NCBI GenBank assembly: GCA_000727475.1
Contig: KL647293.1
Span: forward strand, 4,279,783 to 4,343,782
Length of the DNA stretch: 64,000 nucleotides
Direction of reading: 5' to 3'
Origin: Sarcocystis neurona
Lineage: Eukaryota > Apicomplexa > Conoidasida > Eucoccidiorida > Sarcocystidae
The notes beneath the pieces were generated by a model. The model did no database searches and was not told the origin of the DNA. It saw only the letters and a program-made list of their open reading frames with translations. The translations under genes were made by a program, and so were the position numbers. Below are positions 32,148 to 43,304 of this stretch, one piece after another. Within the stretch, counting starts at the first letter, position 1; the number at the start of each line of letters is the position of its first letter.

Positions 32148-35021
32148 TCAGCTGGTAGCTATCATGCCCGCGCCGACCTTCTTCGAGGCTTCGCTGCCGA
32201 CGAGTACTTCCACGAGTTTTAAAGCAAATTCCACAGCAGTGCCCGGTCCCATCGATGTAACTGTACACGACGCATGAAATCAAAATCAGGGACATCAAAA
32301 GAGCGCACACGAACAACGAAACCCGTGAAGCACCACTCTGTCAGTTGTGTCTAGCTGGAAAAAATCACTAACGCGTTCGAGATCATCATTGTGTAGGACA
32401 TTGAACGAAGAAGCCCATGTGAGAAAAAGATACCTTGTCAAGATGCTGGGGTGTTTGTTCGCTGCTACGTATACCGTAACACGTTAGGACGTCTGCCACG
32501 TTCCAAGTACTCTTGCCGTTGCCTTTGTCCAGCCTAACGGTGGACTACAGCGACGTCGTATAAACACTCTGTGACATGTTTCGGGGAAAAAATGCGAACA
32601 CGAAGAAGCACGAGAGGAGTCAAGAAAGATTGGATTGACTCAGTTGTTCACATATCTACTACACACGACGATGCAGAATGATTGGAGAATGACCACACGC
32701 ACTCACCTAGTGTATCTTACAGCGAAGCGTGGGATAGGCCGATTAAGATCCGTGTTTCAATCGCCAGTGCAAAGTAGGGCAGTTTTGTCGTAACATGGAC
32801 ACCGACCCCCCATTTTCACGAAAACCTTCTTCACAGTGGACCAGTGCAAGGAGATCGGGTGGTGAAGAAACTGCAGTGGAATATGCAAATATAAAGAATT
32901 ACGGCTGCGTGTGCACACTCCCGCTGCAGTCGACCTGCCTACACGCGGGCGTCTATACGAAAGAGAGTGAACCCTATTTCCGCTTGAGTTACACAGCTAC
33001 GTACGTGCAGTATACGGTGAATTCTTCTGTGTGTTCTTCAAAAAAAAGAAAGAACACTCTTGCTAGCGTCCAGGCGGTCTGGTCGCGTGGGGCACCCGTG
33101 AAAACACGTAACAGTCATGCGGCATTCGACCCTTTCGTGTGCACGCAAGTGTTACGCTCACTTAGCGCCGTTTCCGTGACTACCCTCTGCTTTCACGCCT
33201 CAGACCAAGTTGAAGCACGACGAGTGCACGTATGACGCCATTCCTCTCGTGGAAACTCACCGATATTATTGCTGACGCAGACGCGGCCCTCGCCCCGACA
33301 TTCCGGAGGAAGTTTGTCCATAAAAGAAGGATAGCAGACAACTTTTTCGTTCTCCACGAGGCCGTGGGAATGGAGAACCACGGCAGGAGACGCGCATATG
33401 GCGGCAATCCACTTCTTTTCCGCCTTTTGCTTCTTGAGAAGTTTCGTCAGCACCGGGCAGTCTCTGCAGTGCTCTGCGCCTGGCATCCCTCCCGGGATCG
33501 TAATCATGTCAAAATGCTCATTTTCCACGGCAGAAATTAGCCGGTCTGCTACAATGCGCACATTTCGCGACATGCGCACTTCAGGAGACGAGCGCACGCT
33601 CGCCACCGTCACTTCGCAGCCTAGAAGCAGAAGAGCAGTGTCAAAAACAAGCTAAAATGAAGGAGAAATCCCTGCAACAGGGGGAAAACCCTAGCGACAA
33701 ACAGTGCGTCTCGCTATCGCGAGTTCCCTGCATGTACGTGGAGGTGGGCAGGCATATGGGTGCTGTGTTGCAAATTCCAGCACGATACCGGAACACTAAA
33801 ATGAGGACATAATCAATATAATTCGTGTTGACTGAGTTTTACGTATACCTGAAGCGCTTGAACCGGATGGATGCACGAACAGATGAAAAAATATTCAGAT
33901 TGTACTGTGCATAGCTCAGATCGATTACCGGTGTTTGACACAACGCGGGACGTGGGCCGACGATTCAAAATCATACTAGCATCTGCGGGTGATGTCTTTC
34001 TGCATCAGAAGAGAAAATAATCCTCTGCACTTACGTAGTGTCGGCAATCTCTCCATGGTCAATTCGCCATCTACTATTTGTGAAAGAAACAGGCTACGCA
34101 GCACTACGGTGCACCAAAAAACTTATACGTGTCCCCAGAACAAGTACATTGCTAACGGCCGTCGCCGTTTGACCGGCGAATGATGTCATCATTGCTTTAC
34201 TTACAGCGCCCTTTTCTGATGAATTGCCTCTTAAGGACGAATCACTTGGCGAATGGAATAATGGGCTGTGCTCAATAGGAACTACGGAAAGTGGTCACAG
34301 AGCAGTAGGGATCCTTCGAAACTATTCATGATACAAGTGAGTCTACCCCTCATAGTGGAACAAGCGTGCCACTCCAGAGTACGCCGGTTTCATCTCCCCC
34401 TTTCCATCCTAAACTAGCTCCTGACGTGCGGGGAAACTGCAGCCGCTTGCGCAGCTGACGAAACTCGTGTCAGCCAGCAGCCCTTTTCCGAGGAGCTCTG
34501 CAACGAAATGAAAACACCTCACCAGCCCGTCGAAGAGTGTCGATAATCGCCACCGCTTCCAGCTCTTCGCTATCCTCAGCCTACGAAAACCGAGAGAGGG
34601 CATCAGCTCGATCCGGGATTGATGACCTGATATCACAGCTTATTAGTCACCAAATCGACTGCGATAGTACACCTGAGTGCGTAGTTCTTCTGTAGCGTTA
34701 CCACATACGCTGTTTTCAGGAAACTGAAAAGCTATGCCACGACGAGGTGTGTACACACGTAAACAGACGTCGGCGCCAAGTGTTGAGGTCTTCTCTACCG
34801 TGGCTACATACGCTGTTTGCAGGAAAAAGAGTGCGTAATTCTTCTGTAGCGTTAGTACATACACTGCTTCCGGGAAACCGAAAAGCTTTGTTACGACGAG
34901 GTGTGTACACCACCTCACAACAGGCAACGGGCGCGCGCTTCATTCGACTCCACGACGGAGCGGACCTCTCCATCCAACTGCCACTGTTACTTACAATAGG
35001 AACAAGAACTTTGTGTGCCAT
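32148..35021 (-). CDS. DJ-1: DJ-1/YajL-like protein (PfpI superfamily), four exons
   Basis: Minus-strand exons 35021-34995, 34580-34523, 33620-33261 and 32260-32148 join in frame (558 nt, 185 aa) through consensus donors (GTAAGT, GTGAGG, GTGAGT) and AG acceptors. Recognisable parts: MAHKVLVPI, the EELEA motif with Glu17 equivalent to human DJ-1 Glu18, IPGGMPGAEHC, the nucleophile elbow AAICASP with Cys104, VCYPSFMDK, and MGPGTAVEFAL. Human-type His126 is replaced by the YajL-like CYP context. Family role: redox-sensing or deglycase-like cytosolic protein. In Toxoplasma, DJ-1 is linked to calcium-dependent microneme secretion. Length is normal for the family. The frame is open upstream of the ATG to 35288, allowing an N-terminal extension (see next entry). 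Confidence 0.92.
34675..34910 (-). repeat. Duplicated 82-bp element in DJ-1 intron 1
   Basis: GAGTGCGTA.TTCTTCTGTAGC at 34675 and 34829, both ending ACGACGAGGTGTGTACAC. A partial third copy (ACATACGCTGTTTGCAGGAA) lies between them. Confidence 0.85.
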
Positions 35022-35189
35022 GACTCCCTTCGAATGGAAGTGGCTTTGTCCTTTTCGAACTGCTCCCCTGGCGTTTGAGGCGGTGTCGAGGCGAGTGGTG
35101 AGTGGAGACGAAGGTAAAAGGAACCAGCTACGCGCAAGAGAAGTGGGGAAGGATCGCGCAATTGTAAAAGCTGCGGAAAAACGAAGCAT
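35022..35189 (-). CDS. Possible N-terminal extension of the DJ-1 gene
   Basis: Exon 1 stays open upstream of MAHKVLVPI. A Met at 35189 would add 56 residues beginning MLRFSAAFTIARSFPTSLAR, rich in Arg/Ser/Phe and free of acidic residues for its first 30 positions, like an organelle-targeting leader. A further in-frame Met lies at 35288. Toxoplasma DJ-1 has its reactive cysteine at a higher number than human, so extra N-terminal residues have precedent. Chance openness of 168 nt is also possible. Confidence 0.35.
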
Positions 35190-35289
35190 AATAAAGCAGG
35201 AGAAAAGACAAGAATAAATACGGAAATGAAACTGCTTGTTTCTTCTGTCTGGCCATGAGCAGCCCCGCGCGGGACCGTGCTCGTTCATA

Positions 35290-38200
35290 GGTCTTCCGGG
35301 GGGGTCAGAAGTGGTGTCAGCTGGTCGCAGGCGGGTCCTGCATCGCGCACAACGTGGAAATGAAAAACTCAGTAGTGCTTACACATGAATAATCGAAAGG
35401 GCATTCAGTTCAAAATGTTCAGCAGAGAATGCGGGAAACCGTAAAAAAGCTGCTGTCTTCCCTGAGGCTGAAAACGTGTAGGCACAGCCAGCTGACTGCT
35501 GCTGACGATCCGGTGGCGGGCAAGACTACAAGGGGACACTGTTCCCACCCCCTTACACTGCCGTCTGCAACGTTCATTGCGTCGGACTCTGTCATCGTGA
35601 GCGTATCAACACAGCTGAGCAACCACAATTCCAGCTCATTTTGTCGTCGACTGAAGCTCAACCGATCGCGTACAACAAGGAGTGTCTGGCTTTCACTCGC
35701 ACATAGAGATGGAGAAGCGCCATCGCTAACACTTCATGTGCTTCAATACGTGGCGCGACGCTAAACAAATAATCTTGTGCACGATTGCCGGTACCAGCAG
35801 CCTGTTAGTTCAAGTGCTACCTAAAGTGTGTGGGCCCAGCGGTGTGTACCTGTGTGAAAGAAAATTACCTGTGCGACGCAGGCATTCTTGTCTTCACAAC
35901 ACGTAAGCAGACGACAGGGTGCGACTCCCCTGTTGCCGACTCCGATCCCGGTGAGCACACAGCAGTAATGGGGGATCAGGCACTCGAGCCCACCCACGCA
36001 AAATACACTGCCCCTACTTGCGTAGGTGTTCATTACATCTCTTCGAGCTCGTACGCGGTTCCCGGACACGCTAAATCAGTTTCAACGCTGTCGGCGTTTC
36101 ACGACTAATACGTGTAATGCCTGACCTGTCACCACTTTACATGGCTGTTGAGAAATCCGATATAACCTTGGGGGGGAACGGGGAAAGGAATTTTGAGTCG
36201 CCTAATTTTTCATCGTGGCATAAGCTGTTGCAGACTGACACACCATCAAATCATGCTTCCCGCAGTGAGCAAGTGCGATGCCCTGCAGTTTCGATCTTGC
36301 GCGGGAGAACACTCACGTCTGACTACGACGTAATTAACTATCCTAACGTTTCTCTCTATCTGCGATAGAGCATATCTGCTACCTGCAACGTCACATGAGA
36401 AACTCTGATAACGGGATCGATGTTCGCAAGGTATGTTTGCAAAATGGGTTGAAGGAGGATTTACATTCATATATTTCGTGCTGCCGGGGTGGGTCACATC
36501 TATCAGTAGCAAGCTACAAGGGGAGAGCGATGAGGAGTTCTTCAGATAAACCGCGTATTCACCGTCCATAGGGTCTCCCAGATTGGTTTTCGCTATCCCG
36601 CAACTTTACGCCGCCCTGATCGTCTTGGCTGGACAGATGCTTACCACGTCTCTCGGCACGCGTGGAGTGCCGGTATTTGCAAGTATTTGTATGCGCACGC
36701 GTAGCTCATAATTTAGACCTATAACTGCGTTCCAGGTCAAAAGCCGTAGTGCGAAAGGACGGATGCGTGTCCCGCCTGCCTTTGGTGTATCCTTAGGATA
36801 ACGTTAAAAGCCGCGCTTGGCACGTCTCTTCCGTCCCAAACTTGAATTACTGAAGACAGATGGCATCCTTCAAGCTGCTTGGCAGCGTCGTATTTCTCGG
36901 TGTGTAGAGTCCATCCTGCTTACCCTGCTGGTGTCTCAGTTTGCTTCATCAGAAAGTCTAGGTGTTCTTATGCGGTCAAAAAGTGACTGAGGCCTTTATC
37001 GAACAACGCCTACACGGAAGCAGCAAGTCTTCGTACCACCAACGTGGCATACCAGGGGTCACGCAGTGCACGCACCCAGCACCTGTCAAAGTTTACAGTG
37101 GAGAGTCAGATGATTTAAGGACAGCTATTTCAGGCCGCTCCTTTTCCTTCTTTTCTGCGGTCGTAAATCTGCGCTGAGAGCACCGGCGGCGGCCCCTTCC
37201 GAGCTCCTGCTAGGAAATCTTGTAGATTACCTCTACACCTGAGTTCAAGCGAGCCCATACACTGGATGGGACCTATACGCCAGCCGAAGTTGGCCGCTTG
37301 TGCATGAAACTGTAACAGAAGCGGTACTGTGGACTGCTTTGGGTAGGGAATGCGCCGCTAATCGATTCATGCGTGTACGGCTCACCGCTGCGTTAGCCAC
37401 TTGTGCACGCCCACTTTTCCATGGACATGTGTGCCTCACATACGTCAACGAACCCCTACGGGTTCTATGGGGAGTCCTGAGGCCCTGATCTTAGATACAC
37501 GCTTCGGATAAAGATTCAGCCTTATGCTATCCAAAGCAAATTTTGAAGAATTTGATGCTGTTTGGGTTCTACACTACTAGAGCGTTGCGGGCATTCCGAC
37601 GCCGCGTAGCCTCGACGGTAAAGTTCGGTTTAAACTCGGCTTGCCTGGTTGAATACCTCTACTAATCCGGCGGTAGCTCGGAAACAGTACCACTACGATC
37701 GCACCGTGGGCTTCCAGTTTGAAAGAGTCTGCCAGTCACAACAGGTTTGTATGTTATTTCGCGACATATATTCCTTGTCCCATTAGGTAGTCGTAAAGTA
37801 ACCATAAAGAATGCACCCAATTCTTCTCAGAAGCCTATCAAACGTCTTCTTGTTCTCGCCGCGCAAAGTACCGCGGCCTTGTCACGGTGCTACTTGGCTG
37901 GAATACTGGTGCCGAACTCGTTTGCGTGGCACGTTTGAAGCTCTCTCCGTCGTCAACGCACTCGTGGTCTAGTGCCTTGCGCAGCTGTGCAGATGCTCAC
38001 ATCCAAAAACATTGCACGGCGACACACGGGATCCTCACTAGCGTGCTTGCATCAGTGCAGCTCGCCTATCTGCATCAAGGCAACTCTACTAGCGTGCTTG
38101 CATCAGGGCGGCTTCACTGGCGTATCTGCATCACCAAGAGCGGCAATCAGCCTTACAGATAACGAGCTGCCCTGCTCAGGATGACACCAGCGCGTGCAGA

Positions 38201-39807
38201 AACGTGACGACTACAACAATATACCCGAACGAACAACACGCAGCACGTAAATTAGACGCAGCAGGTGACCTTCACGCACCGAGTTGTCTATCTACCTCGG
38301 AAAAAAACAGCTTCAGAGTCCACCAGCGAAGCAGTTGATGATGAGCACGTGAGGGCACACCGATATGAGGAGCAGCTTGGTCAGTGACACATCAGTCGAA
38401 TACGGACATGTGTGGCCTCAAGAATCACGACAGCTCAACCTTCACCACATTGTGCGAATGTACGGACCGTATGGCACAGCTGTGTCTACATCAACAACAG
38501 AAGAACGCAGCCACTGCGAAGGGCAGCACTTAAGCACCAACACGCACGATCCCTTGTTACGATGAAAGCGACTAATAATGACCAGCACACTCTACCTCCC
38601 CGATGCGGTGGAAGCGACTAATAACGGAAGGTCGTAGCCAATGACTGTATATTAGAGCCGCCGACCTTTTGTGTATATGCTCTTGTAAACGTGTGGCACG
38701 CGTTGGTCCCGTTTGTGCTCCACAGCGTGTCCTGTCGTCGTGTCTGTGGCAGTTTACATGAAAGATAGTCGCTACGTAGCCACCGTTTTGAGCACAATGG
38801 AGCGATCGGCTGCTTCTAGTTCAAAAGCAGTACCTGCGTAGGCAGTTTTGTATTACTTGCCAGTAGATAACAACATTGGATATGGAGGAACCATCGTACG
38901 TCGCGGGAGCGGCAGGCAGCATATCGCATAACGTGTTCCGCCTCTGGACTCGCGAGGGCCGGAGTCGATGACGGGGGCGCTGCAAATGTTCCCGTGCTGC
39001 TGCACACTAGACCGCGCACCCCTGTGGCGTAATGTGGGTAGACTTGTTTCAGAGCCGTACACGCCTTCGTTCCAAGCTCTTCACATGTTGCTGGCGTGGG
39101 TTTATGTCACCAGTGCTTGTACTGGTCATGCCGCTGCTGCCTGTACAAGTTTTCTGCTCGTGGGTAGCGCACCTGTCATGGGCAGCCTTCCTTGCTGGGG
39201 AGGGTGCAGCCATGCCACAAGCGGCCCCCCTCTCACAGATGGCGACCAACGTTGGAACTTTTCCATCTTGCGGCAACACACTCTACACGTTCGGCTCTGT
39301 TCAGAGGACTCACAAACATAAAAAAAGGTTGCCCACAAAGACAACCTTCTGAAGAGGAACTGGAAGTTGCACGGTTCCGGAGGTTCAGTGGTAGTGTTCT
39401 CATGTGGTACCAAATCATCATCACAGTGCAAATATTCGACTTCGTCTGCTACGTGCTTGTAATCTCCAGTGCTACAGCTAGTCCCCGCGACCTGGTGCGC
39501 ACATCGAGGAGCCCCCCCACCGGCAGCCGACAGCTGCACGGTGTCGACGTACGCGGGCGTATGCTCGTGACGTAGGTACCTTCATGCTGTGTGAGGCAGC
39601 AAGCAGGTAGCTAGTCAGGCGGTGACCTACAGCTCTTCTACACCGTATCGTCGGAAGATGGGTTGTCCTCTCCTGCTGTAGGAGTCTGCCTGCGTTTAGG
39701 ACGGCGGAACGTGAATGGGAGTTGACAATTTTTCATGGTCGTCGCTGGCGCCTTCAGCTGCGCTGCTTACAATGTAGCTGCACCCGTTGTTCCAGAAGTG
39801 AAGAACC
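35290..39807. other. 4.5 kb without a supported gene
   Basis: Ordinary composition. Short coding-like pieces occur (minus strand 35640-35550 with ELELWLLSCVDTLTMTESDA before GTAAGG; plus strand 35845-35905 with CTCVKENYLCDAG before GTAAGC), but none could be joined. A 51-bp tandem duplication lies at 38038-38135. Confidence 0.5.
38038..38135. repeat. Two tandem copies of a 51-bp unit
   Basis: CTAGCGTGCTTGCATCAG at 38038 and 38089, each followed by a TATCTGCATCA segment. Confidence 0.8.
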
Positions 39808-42243
39808 ATGCACTCTCTCTGTGCAGCTGCGGCATCAGCTTCTGCTGCAGCTGGGCCCGAGGCAACATGCATCTTCACTGTTCCTGCCAAGCGCACACGG
39901 TCTGCTGTTTCAACGAAGCTGCTGCGGAAGTTGCTGCTGGCGGGAGTTTTTCTGATGACAGTAGGTCATTTGCCCCTCGATCATACGGGATATCCGATCC
40001 CGTTTAACTCTGGCTTCCAACATAAAAGTAAAGGAAACACGAACAGTACAGGCAGCAGTGCGAGGAGCACGACTCCGCAGCACTGTCTCCCCTGGAAGGG
40101 TTCACTGGCACCAGGGAGCGGCCATTTCCTCCCAGTTTCGCTCGTGTACGCGTCAGCAAGGGCAGCGTACACAACCAGCTCTAGTCTCTCACTAGAAAAA
40201 GGGTCGCAGCAAGCACCAGGGAGTGCCAATGCACCTTCAGAGGGATCAAGTGAGAGACTCCATCTGAGCAACGCAGTTCTTGCGACAGATGCGATTGAGC
40301 CCGGTATGTCGAGTTCTGTCGGCGCAGAAGACGACGTCGTGCCCGTGCTATCGCCTCAGGGTACGCTTACTGGTTTGTATGCCCCACGAACCGCGACAGG
40401 CCACGAGGCTGTCTCGTACATCATAGTACCCGAAGGCGAAGGGGGGCAGCCGCACTCCTACCCAGCGACACCAGCGGAGCAGCAGCAGAACCAGCAGGTC
40501 GCCGTAGTAGAGCAGCTCGCGGATAAAACAGCTGCTTCCGGCCCATTTCTTCACTGGACTACAGGTGCTGGGGGCCCTCACACATTAACGCAACAGGGTT
40601 CCACCACACCGCGCAGTGCACACGACTTTCGGGTGCCGCACTACAAGTATTATCCTCGTGAGCAGCAGCTGCCGCGATTCGAGCCGAGGGCCCGCGTGCT
40701 GGTGATCGACGAGCACCACCGTGGCCCAAAGTTCACGGTTGACAGCTTCGGTCAGTGGCGTAGGCAGCCGCAACCACCAGCAGGTGAAGAGGCATCCCTG
40801 GGCCGCCCGTACACGGGCGGCAATGAATGGGATCTGTATTCTCATGGGGAGCACTGGCGATCAAGGAGGAACAGGCAGGGGGACGAGTACTACCGCAAGC
40901 ACTTACCAATGGGCACGCGTCATAGTTACTGGGAATCAGGTTGGAGAGACACACCAGCGCGCGGTGACGGGAGACGTCGGTGGGAACAGGCGGGCGCAAG
41001 GGCGAGGAGATACAGCAGCGCGGCCGAAGAGGCAGATGCAGAGACCCTTACCCGAGACAGCGAAGATTACCTGCTTGCAGACCGACGACTCATTAAGCCG
41101 CCAAAGGGAAAAGCTTTATCGTCACGCGGCGGGCGGACAGCACGAGAGAGACAATGTGAGAAGTGTGTGTCCCGAGAAGCAGCAGGGTTGTCGGAGATTG
41201 CGGCTAGTGGAGAAGAAGAAGGTGAGGACAAGCTGCGAAGCAAAAAGGCGGCTCTTGAGACGCTGCGGATAGACAAACTCGCTGCGAAGCTGCTGGAGCG
41301 CATGGGACTGCCGGCACATGGAACACAGAACATAGGACCGCCCAGCGCGGGTCCAGACCGACCGCGACCATACAGCCAATTCCAGCCGAACTACGAGCCA
41401 GCGCTTCCGGCATACCATTCACCGGAGATGGTGTATCAGCCAGTATCACCAATAATCCCGTCGCAGCAACGGACTTACCAAACAACGTCGGCAGCATACT
41501 CGACGCCCTTGCAGCCATACCAACCGTTACAACAATACCACAGACAGCGCGTGGAATTCCCGACAGCAGATACTCCAGCAGCCGGATCTACCGGCTCTTA
41601 TCGTGGAAGCCCATCCTGGAGATTTCCACCAAATGCAGCACAGGAACAAATGATGTTACAACAGCCTTCCCCATATAACAGTAACACTACTGACAACTTC
41701 TGGATGAAGCTCAAACACTTGCCAGGCACGCGTAGAGATTACGGACGCGTGTTGCAACATACGAGGAAGGGCAGACTGAACCCACACAGAGGTCTCAGAC
41801 AAGACAGAAGACATAACGCAGACAAACGGCGCTACAAAGTGGTGGGTCACAGCAAGCAAAATATTGCTAAGCGAACATCAGTGTTGAACGTCGTGGCCGC
41901 AGCAATGGTCCTGGCGGCAGCAATTGTGGTGCTACACGGTAGTCCGGCACTACGAGTATGGAGCCAAAAAGTGGCGAAAGTTTTGAACAGCCAGGGCATC
42001 ACCGACACAGAGGAGGCAGTAAGCGCAGGAGACACACAGCCTGGTCTGTTGCATGCGGACGATGGAATGTCCGTCTCGGGGCGAGTGAGCCCGGTAGTAC
42101 TGCACTCAGATGCATCCACACAGAGTGGTCCCAAGAATTCCAGAGCCCGAAGTATACTAGTTGAACTCACCTGGGCAACCGCAGTGTTGTTATTGGTACT
42201 CTTTTTTTGGAACCGGGAGCATCTTGCCGTTCTCGAGCGATAA
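39808..42243 (+). CDS. Single-exon 811-aa membrane protein, function not recognised
   Basis: The longest convincing uninterrupted frame in the repeat-poor block. The N-terminus holds a hydrophobic signal or anchor segment (LLRKLLLAGVFLMTVGHL, about residues 39-58). A hydrophilic region follows, with Arg/Gly-, Glu/Lys- and Tyr/Gln/Pro-rich stretches (repeated QPYQ, PYSQFQPNYEP). Two hydrophobic segments lie near the C-terminus (about 691-712 and 784-806), the second just before a short tail ending VLER. The ATG context AAGAACC is acceptable. I recognise no domain. By composition it could be a secretory-organelle or inner-membrane-complex protein, but that is only inference. No homopolymer repeats of the CAG type are present, unlike the gene in the first 26 kb. 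Confidence 0.8.
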   Translation: MHSLCAAAASASAAAGPEATCIFTVPAKRTRSAVSTKLLRKLLLAGVFLMTVGHLPLDHTGYPIPFNSGFQHKSKGNTNSTGSSARSTTPQHCLPWKGSLAPGSGHFLPVSLVYASARAAYTTSSSLSLEKGSQQAPGSANAPSEGSSERLHLSNAVLATDAIEPGMSSSVGAEDDVVPVLSPQGTLTGLYAPRTATGHEAVSYIIVPEGEGGQPHSYPATPAEQQQNQQVAVVEQLADKTAASGPFLHWTTGAGGPHTLTQQGSTTPRSAHDFRVPHYKYYPREQQLPRFEPRARVLVIDEHHRGPKFTVDSFGQWRRQPQPPAGEEASLGRPYTGGNEWDLYSHGEHWRSRRNRQGDEYYRKHLPMGTRHSYWESGWRDTPARGDGRRRWEQAGARARRYSSAAEEADAETLTRDSEDYLLADRRLIKPPKGKALSSRGGRTARERQCEKCVSREAAGLSEIAASGEEEGEDKLRSKKAALETLRIDKLAAKLLERMGLPAHGTQNIGPPSAGPDRPRPYSQFQPNYEPALPAYHSPEMVYQPVSPIIPSQQRTYQTTSAAYSTPLQPYQPLQQYHRQRVEFPTADTPAAGSTGSYRGSPSWRFPPNAAQEQMMLQQPSPYNSNTTDNFWMKLKHLPGTRRDYGRVLQHTRKGRLNPHRGLRQDRRHNADKRRYKVVGHSKQNIAKRTSVLNVVAAAMVLAAAIVVLHGSPALRVWSQKVAKVLNSQGITDTEEAVSAGDTQPGLLHADDGMSVSGRVSPVVLHSDASTQSGPKNSRARSILVELTWATAVLLLVLFFWNREHLAVLER

Positions 42244-42391
42244 GAATCGCAGTGGCACTGGCCCTGGATGCTACCATCTTAAGAGTCGTTGTTCGAAAGT
42301 TCCTCTGAACGGAGTATATTTGGGACAACCGCAGCTCGAAATCGGTTCAAACCTAATAGTCTCACTTTCACTGGGACAGTGATTGCAAAAG

Positions 42392-43304
42392 TGCTCTTGC
42401 CGCTGCGGAGGCCAGTATGTGCTACTGCGTGAAGGTGAGTGGTATCACGTCAAGGACGCTGGACACGAGAGGGCCTATGCTGTCTCAAGCTTACTAGCTG
42501 TCGCAGCAGCAGGAGTAGTGGTATGGCCACTACTTCGCAGCGCGAAGGTACGAGACATGATAGGGTGGAGCGAAATCTCGGGTATAATACTGCCCTACAG
42601 TGAAATCACTGATGCGGGGACTTGAAATAGTGTGAAGTCCGAAGAGCTCCGACCAAGTGCAGCGGTGGAGCAAAAGGGAAGATGAAGAGAAATGTCAGGT
42701 GCGGGACCCATGTGAGCAGATATATATACTTAGTTAACCAAAGTCGGTTCGGCTGTGAGGCAAACCCGGCAGCAAAAATGGGCATACGCACGGAAAGAAT
42801 AAGCGGACAGCACATTTCAGGCTGTCGATAGCGCTTTTCGTGCTGCTGCCTGCCTGTGCATCAGCTGTTCCGCTGTTGTCCAGTAGCTTCTTCACGCTAC
42901 TCGATTCTTTTGCTTTCACCGTCAACACCGTCTCCCCATGGCACCGTTACTGGGCTATTCTTGTTGAAAACTGAAGTACCTCAGCCGCTACGGAGCGGGT
43001 GACAGTCCGTTCGGACCAGTACTCTGCTGCTGTGAGTCTTCCAGACGTCCTGGTGTGCCCCAGATGTGATTGCCGTGGTGTGGATTTGCCGCTCCTGGTG
43101 GAGCTATCGGATAATCTCGGCAGCGTCCAACTAAAAGGAACCCCGTTACTTTGCAGGAAGGAGACTGGAATGTATGTTTTAAAGGGACCATGTCTGGTGG
43201 GACATCCCCACCTGTACGGAGCATTCTTCGCGTGCAACACCTATGGATTCGGTGCAGACATTCAGAAGTTCGGACACTGCAACAGTGATCGGTCCGACGA
43301 CTGA
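42392..43304 (+). CDS. Two exons forming a CSL/DPH-type zinc ribbon (partial gene)
   Basis: Exon 42392-42434 encodes CSCRCGGQYVLLRE and ends at a strong GTGAGT donor. Exon 43045-43304 starts after TCTTCCAG and reads DVLVCPRCDC, then runs on to a TGA. Joined in phase 1 they give C.CGG.Y.L.EG..LVCP.C, matching the CSL (DPH-type) zinc-binding motif of DPH3 and of the DnaJ-like DPH4/DNAJC24, which act in diphthamide synthesis. The 5' part, including any J-domain, is not found; an in-frame stop sits just upstream of the first exon, so more exons must precede it. The residues after CPRC do not look like the usual CSL tail, so the 3' end may also be wrong. Confidence 0.4.
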
